Shown: positions 19,748 through 31,235 of the stretch, piece by piece
Layout: every line of letters begins with the position of its first letter
Numbering within the stretch: the first letter of the stretch is position 1
NCBI GenBank assembly: GCA_934500835.1
Contig: CAKSTR010000004.1
Span: 1 to 64,000, forward strand
Direction: 5' to 3'
From: an uncultured Paracoccaceae bacterium
GTDB lineage: Bacteria; Pseudomonadota; Alphaproteobacteria; Rhodobacterales; Rhodobacteraceae
Length of the DNA: 64,000 nt
Translations under genes and position numbers: made by a program
Notes under the pieces: model-generated
Database searches by the model: none
What the model was told of the DNA's origin: nothing
Seen by the model: the letters and a program-made list of their open reading frames with translations, nothing else

Positions 19748-19771
19748 AAAGGGCCCCCGCAGGGGCCCTTT
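19748..19771. terminator. Bidirectional rho-independent terminator
   Basis: AAAGGGCCCC CGCA GGGGCCCTTT is a perfect 10-bp stem with A and T flanks on both sides. It separates two convergent genes and can serve either strand. Confidence 0.9.
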
Positions 19772-19775
19772 CACA

Positions 19776-20322
<547 letters not shown>

Positions 20323-20333
<11 letters not shown>

Positions 20334-20835
20334 CGGCGGCCACCCGGACAGTGATCATCTTGTCGGGGGTGGCCGGCGGCTCGCCCCGCACGATCTTGTC
20401 GACATGCTCCATGCCGGAGATCACCTGCCCGTAAACGGTATACTGACCGTTCAGGAAGCTGTTCTCGCCGAAGTTGATGAAGAACTGGCTGTTGGCCGAG
20501 TTCGGATTCTGCGAGCGCGCCGCGCCAAGCGAGCCACGCGCATGCGGCACCTTGGAGAATTCGGCCGGCAGATCCGGGTATTTCGACCCGCCCGTGCCCG
20601 CGCGGCGCGGGTTGTAGTTCGGGCTGTCCATGTTGGCGTTCTCGACATCGCCGGTCTGGGCCATGAAACCGTCGATCACCCGGTGGAAGGCAACGCCGTC
20701 ATAGGCCTTGTCGCGGGCCAGTTGCTTCATCCGCTCGACATGCTTCGGTGCCACGTCGGGCAGAAGCTGGATCACCACCTCGCCATCCTTCAGCGTCAGG
20801 ATGATGGTGTTATCGGGGTCCTTGATCTCGGCCAT
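20323..20835 (-). CDS. Cytoplasmic cyclophilin-type peptidyl-prolyl isomerase
   Basis: 170 residues without a signal peptide. Motifs GVAFHRVIDGFMAQTGD, SKYPDLPAEF and GAARSQNPNSANSQFFINF mark a bacterial PpiB-type enzyme. The ATG at 20835 follows a clear AGGAGG ribosome binding site. It is a close paralog of the exported cyclophilin just downstream, most likely a tandem duplication with later gain or loss of the signal peptide. Confidence 0.92.
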
Positions 20836-20973
20836 ATGCCGTCCTCCTGTTACAGGTCGGCGGCGAAAGTAGCGGCGCGATGCCGCGAGGGGAAGGGCAA
20901 AAGCCCGTGATCGGTTGACGCGCGGCTGCGGCTTCGCCAAACCTTGCGCCCGAACCGAACAGGAGATGCGACG

Positions 20974-22164
20974 ATGGGCTGGAACACGCTGGATGATATC
21001 GCGATGGCCGGCAAGACCGTGCTGGTACGCGTCGACATCAACGTACCGATGGAGGGGGATCAGGTCAGCGACACCACCCGGATCGACAAGATAAAGCCGA
21101 CGGTCGAGGATATCATCGCCCGCGGCGGCAAGGTCGTGCTTCTGGCGCATTTCGACCGGCCGAAGGGCAAGGTCGTGCCGGAGATGAGCCTTGCGCGCGT
21201 CGTTCCGGCGGTTGCGGCCAGTCTTGGCCGCAAGGTGATCTTCGCGGCCGATTGCATCGGCGATCTGGCGGCAGCGGCGATCGCCTCGGCCGGGCCGGCG
21301 GACGTCGTTCTGCTGGAGAACACCCGATTCCATCCCGGCGAAGAGAAGAACGATCCTGCCCTGGCGCAGGCCATGGCCGCGCTTGGCGATGTCTTCGTCA
21401 ACGATGCGTTTTCCGCCGCGCACCGGGCACATGCCTCGACCGAGGGGCTGGCGCGGCTGTTGCCGAAGGCCGCCGGCCGGCTGATGGAGGCGGAGCTGAA
21501 GGCACTTGAGGCCGCGCTTGGCACGCCGAAACGTCCGGTGATTGCGGTGGTTGGCGGGGCCAAGGTCTCGACCAAGCTGGAGCTTTTGGGAAACCTTGTC
21601 ACCAAGGTCAACCATCTGGCCATCGGGGGCGGCATGGCGAACACCTTCCTTGTGGCCCAGGGGACCGAGGTCGGCAGGTCGCTGGCAGAGCGGGACATGG
21701 CCGGCACGGCGGCGGAAATTCTTGAAAAGGCAAAGGCTTCGGGTTGCAAGATCCACCTGCCGGTCGATGTCGTCGTGGCGCGGGAATTCAAGGCGGGGGC
21801 TGCATTCGAGATCGTCGTCGCCAGCGCCTGCCCGCCGGATGCGATGATTCTGGACGCCGGCCCCGAGACGGTGGCCCGCCTGACCGCCACCATGGCACAA
21901 TGCGCGACGCTGATCTGGAACGGCCCCCTGGGCGCCTTTGAAATCCCCCCCTTCGACATGGCGACCAATGCGGCCGCGGCCGAGGCCGCGCGGCTGACCA
22001 GGGCCGGGCAGCTGGTCTCGGTCGCGGGGGGCGGCGATACGGTGGCGGCGCTGAACGGGGCCGGGGCGGCGGCGGATTTCACCTTCATCTCCACCGCCGG
22101 CGGGGCCTTCCTTGAATGGATGGAGGGCAAGGACCTGCCCGGCGTGAAGGCGCTGATGCTGTAG
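20974..22164 (+). CDS. pgk: Phosphoglycerate kinase
   Basis: Transfers phosphate between 1,3-bisphosphoglycerate and ADP in glycolysis or gluconeogenesis. 396 residues. Substrate-site motifs [16 protein letters not shown] and [19 protein letters not shown], the hinge segment [14 protein letters not shown] and the nucleotide site [10 protein letters not shown] and [12 protein letters not shown] are intact. ATG 20974 is preceded by AGGAGA. It lies 91 bases upstream of the aldolase gene in the same direction, consistent with a small glycolytic operon. Confidence 0.97.
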   Translation: MGWNTLDDIAMAGKTVLVRVDINVPMEGDQVSDTTRIDKIKPTVEDIIARGGKVVLLAHFDRPKGKVVPEMSLARVVPAVAASLGRKVIFAADCIGDLAAAAIASAGPADVVLLENTRFHPGEEKNDPALAQAMAALGDVFVNDAFSAAHRAHASTEGLARLLPKAAGRLMEAELKALEAALGTPKRPVIAVVGGAKVSTKLELLGNLVTKVNHLAIGGGMANTFLVAQGTEVGRSLAERDMAGTAAEILEKAKASGCKIHLPVDVVVAREFKAGAAFEIVVASACPPDAMILDAGPETVARLTATMAQCATLIWNGPLGAFEIPPFDMATNAAAAEAARLTRAGQLVSVAGGGDTVAALNGAGAAADFTFISTAGGAFLEWMEGKDLPGVKALML

Positions 22165-22255
22165 CGGCTTTCACGGCCCGTTAGCGCAAGCCGGATTGCC
22201 CGGAGCCGGCTTGCCCGCTATGCCGGGACGAAATCCCTTTGCCAACAGGTGTGCC

Positions 22256-23149
22256 ATGGCCAATGCCGAGATGACCAGACAGATCGCCGAAGGACACGGC
22301 TTCATCGCCGCGCTGGACCAGTCGGGCGGCTCCACCCCGAAGGCGCTGAAGCAATATGGCGTCAGCGAAAGCGCATGGTCCGACGAGGCCGGCATGTTCG
22401 ACCTGATCCACGCCATGCGGGTGCGCATCATCAAATCCCCCGCTTTTCTTGGCGAAAAAGTCGTGGGCGCCATCCTGTTCGAGCAGACCATGGACCGCGA
22501 GGTCGACGGCATCCCGACCGCCACCTACCTTTGGGACAAGCGCCATGTCGTGCCTTTCCTCAAGATCGACAAGGGGTTGGAAGCCGAAGTTGACGGCTGT
22601 CAGCTGATGAAGCCGATGCCCGGGCTGGATGCGCTGCTGGCACGCGCGGCCAAGGCCGGGGTCTATGGCACCAAGGAACGCTCGGTCATCTCGGCGGCGA
22701 ATGCCAAGGGAATCCAGGCGGTTGTGGACCAGCAATTCGCGGTTGGCGCCCAGGTGGCGGCCCATGGCATGATGCCGATCCTTGAGCCGGAGGTGACGAT
22801 CTCGATCACCGACAAGGCCGAGGCGGAGGCGCTGCTGCGTGACGCGCTGCTGCGCGGGCTGGATGCGCTGCCGAAGGGCCGGCAGGTGATGCTGAAACTC
22901 TCGCTGCCGACGGTGGACAACTTCTATGCGCCGCTGGTCGATCACCCGGCGGTGCTGAAGGTCGTGGCCCTGTCGGGGGGCCATTCGCGCGAGGCGGCGA
23001 ACGCGATTCTGGCGCGCAACCGCGGGGTCATCGCCAGCTTCAGCCGGGCACTGAGCGAGGGGTTGTCGGCGCAGCAGTCGGATGCCGAGTTCGATGCGGT
23101 TCTGAAAGGCGCCGTCGACTCGATCCACGCGGCTTCGGTCGCGGGCTGA
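22256..23149 (+). CDS. fda: Class I fructose-bisphosphate aldolase
   Basis: Cleaves fructose 1,6-bisphosphate by a Schiff-base lysine, without metal. 297 residues, the bacterial Fda type. GFIAALDQSGGSTPKAL at the N-terminus and MILEPEV-like PILEPEVTI are family signatures. The lysine of VMLKLSLPTVDN is the probable Schiff-base residue. GGHSREAANAIL binds the phosphate. The start is ATG 22256, giving MANAEMTRQI. The stop lies two bases before a lipoprotein gene. Confidence 0.92.
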   Translation: MANAEMTRQIAEGHGFIAALDQSGGSTPKALKQYGVSESAWSDEAGMFDLIHAMRVRIIKSPAFLGEKVVGAILFEQTMDREVDGIPTATYLWDKRHVVPFLKIDKGLEAEVDGCQLMKPMPGLDALLARAAKAGVYGTKERSVISAANAKGIQAVVDQQFAVGAQVAAHGMMPILEPEVTISITDKAEAEALLRDALLRGLDALPKGRQVMLKLSLPTVDNFYAPLVDHPAVLKVVALSGGHSREAANAILARNRGVIASFSRALSEGLSAQQSDAEFDAVLKGAVDSIHAASVAG

Positions 23150-23151
23150 CC

Positions 23152-23715
23152 ATGCGGCGGGGGATTGCGCTGGCGACAGCGGTGGCGTTGGCGGCCTGCG
23201 TCGGCGGGGCCGAGGACATGCCCGCAGGCTACCCGCCGAAGATGGGCGACATGACCGGGACCATGGGCGGCGCGCCCGTGGCATGGGAGACGTTCGACTT
23301 CTCGGTCGGGGCCTATGATGCCTCGGCCTGGGCGGATGCCGACTGGGAAACCAAGGTCGTCATGGCGCATCTGATGGGCTATCCCCCTGGAAAGCCAAAG
23401 GAAATGACCGGACGCGTGTTCGTCGAGGGCACCTTCGGCAAGGCGTTGCGGACCGGGACGGCGACGGCGGTCGTGGTCTCGGTCCTGAAGGACAAGGACT
23501 TTGACGGGCCGCGGCTGTCCTCGGACGGGCAGAAGGCCAGCTTGGTGATCGACAGCATCGGTCCCAAGGTCGAGCAAAGCTACAGCCGCCGCGTGACCGG
23601 AACGGTCAAGGCGCGGCTCTGCCCGGTCGACTGGCCCGGGCAGGCCTGTCAGGACCTGTCGCTGCGCTTTGACACCGATATGCAGATGGCCAGCGACCTG
23701 GTGGTGGCGCCCTGA
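23152..23715 (+). CDS. Putative lipoprotein
   Basis: 187 residues. The N-terminus MRRGIALATAVALAAC is a lipoprotein signal with the lipobox LAAC, so C16 would be acylated. The mature part contains DFSVGAYDASAWAD and a C-terminal beta-rich segment (RRVTGTVKARLCPVDW). No family recognised. Starts two bases after the aldolase stop and is probably co-transcribed with it. Confidence 0.65.
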   Translation: MRRGIALATAVALAACVGGAEDMPAGYPPKMGDMTGTMGGAPVAWETFDFSVGAYDASAWADADWETKVVMAHLMGYPPGKPKEMTGRVFVEGTFGKALRTGTATAVVVSVLKDKDFDGPRLSSDGQKASLVIDSIGPKVEQSYSRRVTGTVKARLCPVDWPGQACQDLSLRFDTDMQMASDLVVAP

Positions 23716-23840
23716 CCCCAACCCGCTGAATATGGCCGGAATTTCCGATTTATCCACAGATCGGGGATTCCCATCCCCCATATCTTGTGTCATTCTGCCG
23801 TCATGCCCCCGAACAAGAGGGGCGGCTTGAGGCGGCAGGA

Positions 23841-24143
23841 ATGACTCACAAGACGGCACGGCAGACCCTTGGCGGGTTGACCTTTTTCATCCTGGCCTTC
23901 GCGCTTGGCGCCTATTTCACCTTTGCCGCCGTTCAGGGCGACTACGGCGTGTTCCGCCGGGTCGAGATTGCCGCCGAGGCCGATACGCTGCGGGCCGAGC
24001 GCGACAAGCTGCAGGCCGAACTGGCCGAGGTGCAGAACCTGACGCACCGGCTGTCGGACGCCTATCTGGACCTTGACCTGCTGGACCAGCAGGCGCGCGA
24101 GGTGCTGGGGTACATGCGCACCGACGAGATCGTGATCCGCTGA
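23841..24143 (+). CDS. ftsB: FtsB/DivIC-type septum formation protein
   Basis: A 100-residue single-pass division protein. One membrane helix at about 13-31 (LTFFILAFALGAYFTFAAV) is followed by an extracytoplasmic coiled coil (about 42-75, TLRAERDKLQAELAEVQ) and a conserved DLDLLDQQAREVLGY segment. FtsB bridges FtsQ and FtsL at the divisome. It lies upstream of pdhA, a common arrangement in alphaproteobacteria. ATG 23841 follows GGCGGCAGGA. Confidence 0.85.
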   Translation: MTHKTARQTLGGLTFFILAFALGAYFTFAAVQGDYGVFRRVEIAAEADTLRAERDKLQAELAEVQNLTHRLSDAYLDLDLLDQQAREVLGYMRTDEIVIR

Positions 24144-24175
24144 CGCCATCCCCCTGAAAAGACGCTGGAATCACG

Positions 24176-24219
24176 GTATGACCAGCGTATGATCCACGTA
24201 TGACGCGCGTATGATCCGC
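24176..24219 (+). repeat. Four 11-bp GTATGA iterons upstream of pdhA
   Basis: GTATGACCAGC, GTATGATCCAC, GTATGACGCGC and GTATGATCCGC are tandem units starting at 24176, 24187, 24198 and 24209. The consensus is GTATGATCCRC with an 11-base period, about one helical turn. The array lies 170 bases before pdhA and 33 bases after ftsB. Confidence 0.75.
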
Positions 24220-24319
24220 GTGCCGACGTCGCGATGCCGCGGCGCCGCGCGACACGCCCGGTCCTGACACCGGCGCCAATTCCGCTGCGCCGCGCGCGGG
24301 AGTGAAGCTCTGTCTTGCT

Positions 24320-24365
24320 TTGACTCAACAAACTCCGTTATCCTATGGATAGTTTAACGTTGAAC
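24320..24365 (+). promoter_or_regulatory. Putative pdhA promoter and operator
   Basis: TTGACT (24320-24325) and TATGGA (24344-24349) are spaced by 18 bases and form a plausible sigma-70 promoter. Just downstream, GTTTAACGTTGAAC (24352-24365) is a nearly perfect palindrome at the transcription start and could be an operator. The segment is noticeably A/T-rich compared with its surroundings. Confidence 0.45.
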
Positions 24366-24392
24366 CATTTCTTTTCCCGGGAGGAGAAGCCT

Positions 24393-25379
24393 ATGGCCAG
24401 GAAGCCGGACGCGAGACCCAATGTCTCGAAGGACGACCTGCTGAAATATTACCGCGACATGCTGCTGATCCGGCGCTTCGAGGAGAAGGCCGGCCAGCTT
24501 TACGGCATGGGTCTGATCGGCGGGTTCTGCCACCTCTACATCGGGCAGGAGGCGGTCGTCGTCGGGCTGGAGGCGGCCTCGAAGGAAGGCGACAAGCGGA
24601 TCACCAGCTACCGCGACCATGGCCATATGCTGGCCTGCGGCATGGACCCCAAGGGGGTGATGGCCGAGCTGACCGGGCGCATCGGCGGCTACTCCAAGGG
24701 CAAGGGCGGCTCGATGCACATGTTCTCGAAAGAGCGCCATTTCTACGGCGGCCATGGCATCGTGGGCGCGCAGGTGCCGCTGGGGGCGGGGCTGGCCTTT
24801 GCCGACAAGTATCTGGGCAATGACAATGTGACCTTCACCTATTTCGGCGACGGGGCCGCGAACCAGGGCCAGGTCTATGAGACCTACAACATGGCCGAGC
24901 TGTGGGACCTGCCCTGCGTCTTCGTGATCGAGAACAACCAGTATGCCATGGGCACCAGCATGAAGCGGGCCACCAAGTCGGAAACCCTGTTCGGGCGCGG
25001 CGTGGCCTATGGCATCCCCGGCGAGCAGGTCGACGGCATGGATGTGCTGGCGGTGAAGGCCGCGGGCGAGAAGGCCGTGGCACACTGCCGGGCCGGCAAG
25101 GGCCCCTATATCCTTGAGATGATGACCTACCGCTATCGCGGGCATTCGATGTCCGACCCGGCGAAATACCGCACGCGGGAAGAGGTCGAGAAGATCAAGA
25201 CCGAGAAGGACTGCATCGAGCATGTCCGCGACCTGCTGACCCAGGGGGGATTGGCCTCGGACGAGGAACTGAAGGCCATCGACAAGGAGATCAAGGCGCT
25301 GGTCAACGAGGCCGCCGAGTTCTCGAAGGAAAGCCCGGAGCCGCCGCTGAGCGAGCTTTGGACCGACATTACCGTCTGA
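24393..25379 (+). CDS. pdhA: Pyruvate dehydrogenase E1 component, alpha subunit
   Basis: Decarboxylates pyruvate with thiamine diphosphate, with the beta subunit as partner. 328 residues. [20 protein letters not shown] and HYIGQEA-type [11 protein letters not shown] at the N-terminus; the ThDP-binding motif [20 protein letters not shown] (GDG to N); [15 protein letters not shown] is the phosphorylation-loop segment. ATG 24393 has GGGAGGAG upstream. First gene of the pdhA-pdhB-pdhC operon. Confidence 0.96.
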   Translation: MARKPDARPNVSKDDLLKYYRDMLLIRRFEEKAGQLYGMGLIGGFCHLYIGQEAVVVGLEAASKEGDKRITSYRDHGHMLACGMDPKGVMAELTGRIGGYSKGKGGSMHMFSKERHFYGGHGIVGAQVPLGAGLAFADKYLGNDNVTFTYFGDGAANQGQVYETYNMAELWDLPCVFVIENNQYAMGTSMKRATKSETLFGRGVAYGIPGEQVDGMDVLAVKAAGEKAVAHCRAGKGPYILEMMTYRYRGHSMSDPAKYRTREEVEKIKTEKDCIEHVRDLLTQGGLASDEELKAIDKEIKALVNEAAEFSKESPEPPLSELWTDITV

Positions 25380-25392
25380 GGGGGAACGGACA

Positions 25393-26781
<1,389 letters not shown>

Positions 26782-26793
26782 GGGGGCAGGACA

Positions 26794-28113
26794 ATGGCTA
26801 CCGAAATCCTGATGCCGGCACTGTCTCCGACGATGGAGGAAGGCACGCTGGCGAAATGGCTGGTGAAGGAAGGCGATGCGGTCAAGTCGGGCCAGATCAT
26901 CGCCGAGATCGAGACCGACAAGGCGACGATGGAATTCGAGGCGGTCGATGAAGGGACCGTCGGCAAGATCCTGATCGCCGAAGGCAGCGCGGGGGTGAAG
27001 GTCAACACGCCCATCGCGGTGCTGCTGGAAGAGGGCGAGGACGCCTCGGCCGCCGTTGCGGCGCCAGCGGCGGCTGCGCCCGTTCCTGCGGCACCGGCTG
27101 CCAAACCCGATGCGGCTGCGGCTGCGGCTGCGGTTCCGGCTGTGGCTGCAACTCCGGTCGCGGCGGCGATTGTCGCGGGAACGCGGGTCTTCGCCTCGCC
27201 TCTGGCGCGGCGGATCGCCCGCGAGAAGGGGCTTGATCTGACGGCGGTGAAAGGCTCTGGTCCGCATGGCCGGATCGTGCGCAGCGATGTCGAGGCGGCC
27301 AGACCCGGCGCTGCGGCTCCGGTCGCGGCGGCGGCGGCCCCTGCCCCGGCGGCGGGCGCGAAGCCGGCGGCTGTGGCTTCGGGAATGTCGGCCGAGACGG
27401 TGCTGAAGATCTATGCCGACCGCGAGTTCACCGAAGTGGCGCTGGACGGCATGCGCCGCACCATCGCGGCCCGGCTGACCGAGGCCAAGCAGACCATCCC
27501 GCATTTCTATCTGCGCCGCGATGTGCGGCTGGATGCGCTGATGGCGTTCCGCGAGCAGTTGAACAAGGGGCTGGAAGCGCGCGGCGTGAAGCTGTCGGTC
27601 AACGACTTCATCATCAAGGCCTGTGCGCTGGCGCTGCAGGCGGTGCCCGATGCCAATGCCGTCTGGGCCGGCGACCGCATCCTGAAGCTGAAACCTTCGG
27701 ATGTGGCGGTGGCTGTCGCGGTGGAGGGTGGTCTTTTCACCCCGGTGCTGCGCGATGCCGACAAGAAGACGCTGTCGGTGCTGTCGGCCGAGATGAAGGA
27801 TCTGGCCAGCCGCGCCAAGACCAAGAAGCTGGCCCCGCATGAGTATCAGGGCGGGTCGTTCGCGATTTCCAACCTTGGCATGATGGGGATCGAGAACTTC
27901 GACGCCGTCATCAATCCGCCGCATGGCGCCATTCTGGCGGTGGGCGCGGGGGTGAAGAAGCCGGTGGTGCTGGCCGATGGCTCGGTGGGCGTGGCGACGG
28001 TGATGTCGATGACGCTTTCGGTCGATCACCGGGTGATCGACGGGGCTTTGGGGGCCGCCTTCCTGAAGGTGGTGGTCGAGGCGCTGGAGAATCCGATCTC
28101 CATGCTGGCCTGA
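26794..28113 (+). CDS. pdhC: Dihydrolipoamide acetyltransferase (PDH E2)
   Basis: Transfers the acetyl group to CoA and forms the core of the PDH complex. 439 residues. One lipoyl domain (1-80, K43), an Ala/Pro-rich linker, a peripheral subunit-binding domain ([18 protein letters not shown] to HGRIVRSDV, about 130-168) and a catalytic domain ending in the active-site sequence [16 protein letters not shown]. No E3 (lpd) gene follows; a terminator-like repeat ends the operon. Confidence 0.96.
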   Translation: MATEILMPALSPTMEEGTLAKWLVKEGDAVKSGQIIAEIETDKATMEFEAVDEGTVGKILIAEGSAGVKVNTPIAVLLEEGEDASAAVAAPAAAAPVPAAPAAKPDAAAAAAAVPAVAATPVAAAIVAGTRVFASPLARRIAREKGLDLTAVKGSGPHGRIVRSDVEAARPGAAAPVAAAAAPAPAAGAKPAAVASGMSAETVLKIYADREFTEVALDGMRRTIAARLTEAKQTIPHFYLRRDVRLDALMAFREQLNKGLEARGVKLSVNDFIIKACALALQAVPDANAVWAGDRILKLKPSDVAVAVAVEGGLFTPVLRDADKKTLSVLSAEMKDLASRAKTKKLAPHEYQGGSFAISNLGMMGIENFDAVINPPHGAILAVGAGVKKPVVLADGSVGVATVMSMTLSVDHRVIDGALGAAFLKVVVEALENPISMLA

Positions 28114-28135
28114 GCTGGCGGTGGCCTGCGTCGGA

Positions 28136-28208
28136 GCGGGGGTTTCACACCCCCGCCCCCCGTGGGATATTTGTGGACAGAAAATGAGGGGGGCTTCGGC
28201 CCCATTTT
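28136..28208. terminator. Hairpin pair and composite repeat copy C, end of pdh operon
   Basis: A hairpin GCGGGGGT ttcac ACCCCCGC is followed by CGTGGGATATTTGTGGAC and then AAAATG...GGGC TTCG GCCC CATTTT, a UUCG-capped stem with a small bulge. It lies between the convergent pdhC and CDP-alcohol transferase genes and overlaps the stop codon of the latter. It looks like a bidirectional terminator. Confidence 0.65.
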
Positions 28209-28833
28209 ACCTTGCGCTCAGGGCCTTGATGAGGCGCAGACTGCGGCGCAGGATCGTGGCGGCAGTGCCGATGAGGATGATCCAGAGGGTGACGGTCAGC
28301 ACCCAATGCGGCGCGTAGAAGGCGGCAATCACCGTGCCCAGTGTCAGCGCGGCCATGCGGTGGGGTTTGGCCATCGGGCCGGAGAAATCGGGGGGAAAGC
28401 CTTCGGCCCGGCCAAGCTCGCGGAGGTAGGCGGTGGCAATGGCAAGGGCGGCGGCGGCAAGACCAAGCGCGGGGTTGTGCGCTGCAAGGCCGGCGCCGGC
28501 GAGAAAGAGGACATCGGCGGCGCGATCCGGGGCCTCGTTCCAGAAGGGGCCGGTGGGCGCGGATTTGCCGCCCTCGATCGCCACCATGCCATCGAGGAGG
28601 TTGCAGACGAGCCGGGCCTGGATGGAGGCCGCGGCAAGGAGAAGGCTGAGGAATTGCAGAACGCCCCCGGTGCAGGAGGCGGCCCAGAACAGCAGGAAGC
28701 CAAGCGCCGCGAAGCCGACGGAGGCTTGCGAGATCTGGTTCGGGGTGATCCGGCTCTCGACCAGTCTGCCGGCAAGGCGCTTGGCCCAGAGGGCATCGCG
28801 GGAGTTCAGCGGCCGGCGGTTTGCGTCACTCAT
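28207..28833 (-). CDS. CDP-alcohol phosphatidyltransferase family protein
   Basis: 208 residues, about five to six membrane helices. The family motif region is NLLDGMVAIEGGKSAPTGPFWNEAPDRAAD. It keeps the first DG and the last two aspartates but has I and N where the canonical motif (DGxxAR, GxxxD) has arginine and aspartate. It would transfer a phosphate-linked headgroup to or from a CDP-lipid; the product is unknown. The ATG at 28833 overlaps the cdsA stop at 28830, and the gene is the last of a three-gene phospholipid operon. Confidence 0.8.
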   Translation of the reverse strand: MSDANRRPLNSRDALWAKRLAGRLVESRITPNQISQASVGFAALGFLLFWAASCTGGVLQFLSLLLAAASIQARLVCNLLDGMVAIEGGKSAPTGPFWNEAPDRAADVLFLAGAGLAAHNPALGLAAAALAIATAYLRELGRAEGFPPDFSGPMAKPHRMAALTLGTVIAAFYAPHWVLTVTLWIILIGTAATILRRSLRLIKALSAR

Positions 28834-29777
28834 ACCGTGGAATACCAATAGCGGGTAAGGTGGAAGAAGATCGGGGCGGCGAAGATCACCGAATCGAGCC
28901 GGTCGATGAAGCCGCCATGACCCGCGATCAGGTGGCCCCAGTCCTTGACCCCCTTGTCCCGTTTGATCGCCGACATCACGAGACCGCCAAAGAAGCCCAT
29001 CAGGGTGATGACAAGGCACATGCCGGCGGCGGCGGTCAGCGAAAACGGCGTCATCCACCAGAGCGAGGCGCCGACCAGCGTGGCGGAGAGGACACCGCCG
29101 ATGAACCCCTCCCAGGTTTTCGAGGGCGAGAGGCTGGGCGCGACCTTGTGGCGGCCAAGAAGCTTGCCCCAGACATATTGCAGCACGTCGGACAGCTGCA
29201 CGACGAAGATCAGCCAGGCGATCAGCATGACGTTGCGCCCCTCGAACCCCGGGATCTGCAGGGTCAGGAGGGCGGGCACATGGCTGATGCAGAAGACGCA
29301 GATCATCAGCGCCCATTGCGTCTCGGCGATGCGGACAAGGAAGTGTTTGGTGTTGCCGTGCAGGGCCGAGACGACCGGCAGAAGAAGGAAGGCGTAGACC
29401 GGCACGAAGATGGAATAGAAGCCATACCAGTCCGCCCAGATCAGCGCATATTGCACCGGCAGGATGACAAGGAAGCTGGCCGCCAGCGACCAGTGGTCGG
29501 CGGCGTGTTTCGATGTCAGCGAGAGAAACTCGCGCAGGGCGGCAAAGGAGAGCAGGGCAAAGAGCAGGATCACCCCGGTCCGGCCGGCAAGAAAGGCCAC
29601 CGACAGCATTGCCACCATCCCCCACCAGGCGGCGATGCGGGCGTTGAGGTTCTCGATCACCGGATTGGTGCCGGCGGGATCGAGGCGCGCCCGCAGGATC
29701 TGGCCGATCACCGTGGCAAGGATCAGGATGGACGCGACGCCGCCAAGCAGCAGGACCAGATGCGGGGCGTCGGTCAT
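28830..29777 (-). CDS. cdsA: Phosphatidate cytidylyltransferase
   Basis: Makes CDP-diacylglycerol from phosphatidate and CTP. 315 residues, about eight membrane helices. The C-terminal CDS signature is visible as KRDKGVKDWGHLIAGHGGF followed by IDRLDSVIFAAP; LSPSKTWEGFIGGVL is the conserved upstream motif and QLSDVLQYVWGKLLG the metal-site segment. The stop overlaps the start of the CDP-alcohol transferase and its own start overlaps the acyltransferase stop by four bases. Confidence 0.9.
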   Translation of the reverse strand: MTDAPHLVLLLGGVASILILATVIGQILRARLDPAGTNPVIENLNARIAAWWGMVAMLSVAFLAGRTGVILLFALLSFAALREFLSLTSKHAADHWSLAASFLVILPVQYALIWADWYGFYSIFVPVYAFLLLPVVSALHGNTKHFLVRIAETQWALMICVFCISHVPALLTLQIPGFEGRNVMLIAWLIFVVQLSDVLQYVWGKLLGRHKVAPSLSPSKTWEGFIGGVLSATLVGASLWWMTPFSLTAAAGMCLVITLMGFFGGLVMSAIKRDKGVKDWGHLIAGHGGFIDRLDSVIFAAPIFFHLTRYWYSTV

Positions 29778-30427
29778 GCCGGCTCTCCCGACAGGGCCAG
29801 CAGGCTGGCAGAGGCGCGGGACAAGAAGGCCTCTTTGCCCTCGTCCGGGTCAAGACGCAGCGGGGCGCCAAAAGTCAGCGTGCAGATCAGCGGCACCGGG
29901 ATGATCTTGCCCTTGGGCATGACGTGGTTGAGGTTGTTGATCCAGACCGGAACCATATCCACGTTCGGGCGGCGCTTTGCCAGATGGTAGAGGCCGGATT
30001 TGAAGGGCAGGAGCGCCGTCTCGCCCGAGTTGCGGCCGCCCTCCGGGAAAAGGATCAGCGAAGCCCCCTCATCCAGCGCCTGTGCCATCTGGGTAACGGG
30101 ATCCTCGGTCCGGGCCTCGGGGCGGCGGTCGATGAGGACGGCGTTGAAGACCTCGCGCCCGATGAAGCTGCGCAGCGGGGATTTCAGCCAGTAGTCCAGC
30201 GCCGCGACCGGACGGGTGCGCGCGCGCAGGGCCACGGGAAGGACGGTCCAGATCAGGACGAAATCGCCGTTCGAACTGTGGTTCGCATAGTAGATCCGCT
30301 GGGCGTAGCTGGGATCGATTCCCTGCCAGAGCGCGCGGGGCGCGGTAACGAAACGGGCGAAAAGGGTGATGGCCTTGCCGGTGGCAAGCGCTGCGGCAGA
30401 GCGGAGCGCGGCCTTCACCCCCTCCAT
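29774..30427 (-). CDS. plsC: 1-acyl-sn-glycerol-3-phosphate acyltransferase family protein
   Basis: Probably acylates lysophosphatidate to phosphatidate, the substrate of the adjacent CdsA. 217 residues. The catalytic NHSSNGDF (H50, D55; HX4D) and the substrate motif LFPEGGRNSG are intact, as is VPVWINNL in motif IV. It has one N-terminal hydrophobic segment. Its start lies one base from the cysE stop, so cysE and the lipid genes may share a transcript. The exact acyl acceptor is inferred. Confidence 0.8.
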   Translation of the reverse strand: MEGVKAALRSAAALATGKAITLFARFVTAPRALWQGIDPSYAQRIYYANHSSNGDFVLIWTVLPVALRARTRPVAALDYWLKSPLRSFIGREVFNAVLIDRRPEARTEDPVTQMAQALDEGASLILFPEGGRNSGETALLPFKSGLYHLAKRRPNVDMVPVWINNLNHVMPKGKIIPVPLICTLTFGAPLRLDPDEGKEAFLSRASASLLALSGEPA

Positions 30428-30428
30428 C

Positions 30429-31235
30429 TCATTCCAGCTTCAGGATCTGATCCATGGACAGCGCCGGCTGGGCACAGCCCGCCTTTCCGACCACGCGGGC
30501 GGGAACCCCGGCGACAGTGGTGTTGTGGGGCACATCCTCAAGCACCACGGAACCCGCTGCGATGCGCGAACAATGGCCGACGTGGATATTGCCCAGAACC
30601 TTGGCCCCTGCCCCGATCAGCACGCCATCACCGATCTTCGGATGACGGTCGCCATCTTCCTTGCCGGTACCGCCAAGAGTCACCGAATGCAGCATGGAGA
30701 CATTGTCGCCAACCACGGCGGTCTCGCCAATGACGATGGAATGGGCATGGTCGATCATGATGCCGCGGCCGACGCGGGCGGCCGGGTGGATGTCGACGCC
30801 AAACACCTCGCTGACCCGCATCTGCACGAAATAGGCCAGATCCTTGCGCCCCATGCGCCAAAGCCAATTGCCGACCCGATAGGCCTGCACCGCCTGATAG
30901 CCCTTGAAGAACAGGATCGGCTGGATGAAGCGGTGGCAGGCGGGGTCGCGCTCATAGACGGCCATCAGATCCGCGCGCGCGGCCGCGCCAAGGTCTGCGT
31001 CGTTGAAATAGGCCTCATCGGCGATCTCGCGCAGAATCTGCTCGCTCATCTCGGCGGAGGCCAGCTTCATCGAGAATCGATAGGCCAGCGCGCGCTCAAG
31101 CGAGGGGTGATGCAGAAGCCCCGAATGGATCAGCGCGCCAAGCAGCGGTTCTGCCCGGACGGCCTCTTCGGCCTCGTCGCACAGCCGGCGCCAGAGCGGA
31201 TCGACGGTGGTGATCTTCTGGCGCGGATCGGCCAT
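30429..31235 (-). CDS. cysE: Serine O-acetyltransferase
   Basis: Acetylates serine with acetyl-CoA, the first step of cysteine synthesis. 268 residues. N-terminal helical domain (DPLWRRLCDEAEEAV to about 150) followed by the left-handed beta-helix of hexapeptide repeats (GVDIHPAARVGRGIMIDHAH, VVGDNVSMLHSVTLGGTGK, HPKIGDGVLIGAGAKVLGNI). The C-terminus ends with a short tail suited to cysteine synthase binding. Lies directly downstream of the GTA cluster in the same orientation. Confidence 0.95.
   Translation of the reverse strand: MADPRQKITTVDPLWRRLCDEAEEAVRAEPLLGALIHSGLLHHPSLERALAYRFSMKLASAEMSEQILREIADEAYFNDADLGAAARADLMAVYERDPACHRFIQPILFFKGYQAVQAYRVGNWLWRMGRKDLAYFVQMRVSEVFGVDIHPAARVGRGIMIDHAHSIVIGETAVVGDNVSMLHSVTLGGTGKEDGDRHPKIGDGVLIGAGAKVLGNIHVGHCSRIAAGSVVLEDVPHNTTVAGVPARVVGKAGCAQPALSMDQILKLE

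Noticed and set aside
24176..24219. GTATGA array as a CRISPR or plasmid-type origin
   Set aside because: Units are only 11 bases, with no spacers, no cas genes and no replication initiator gene nearby.
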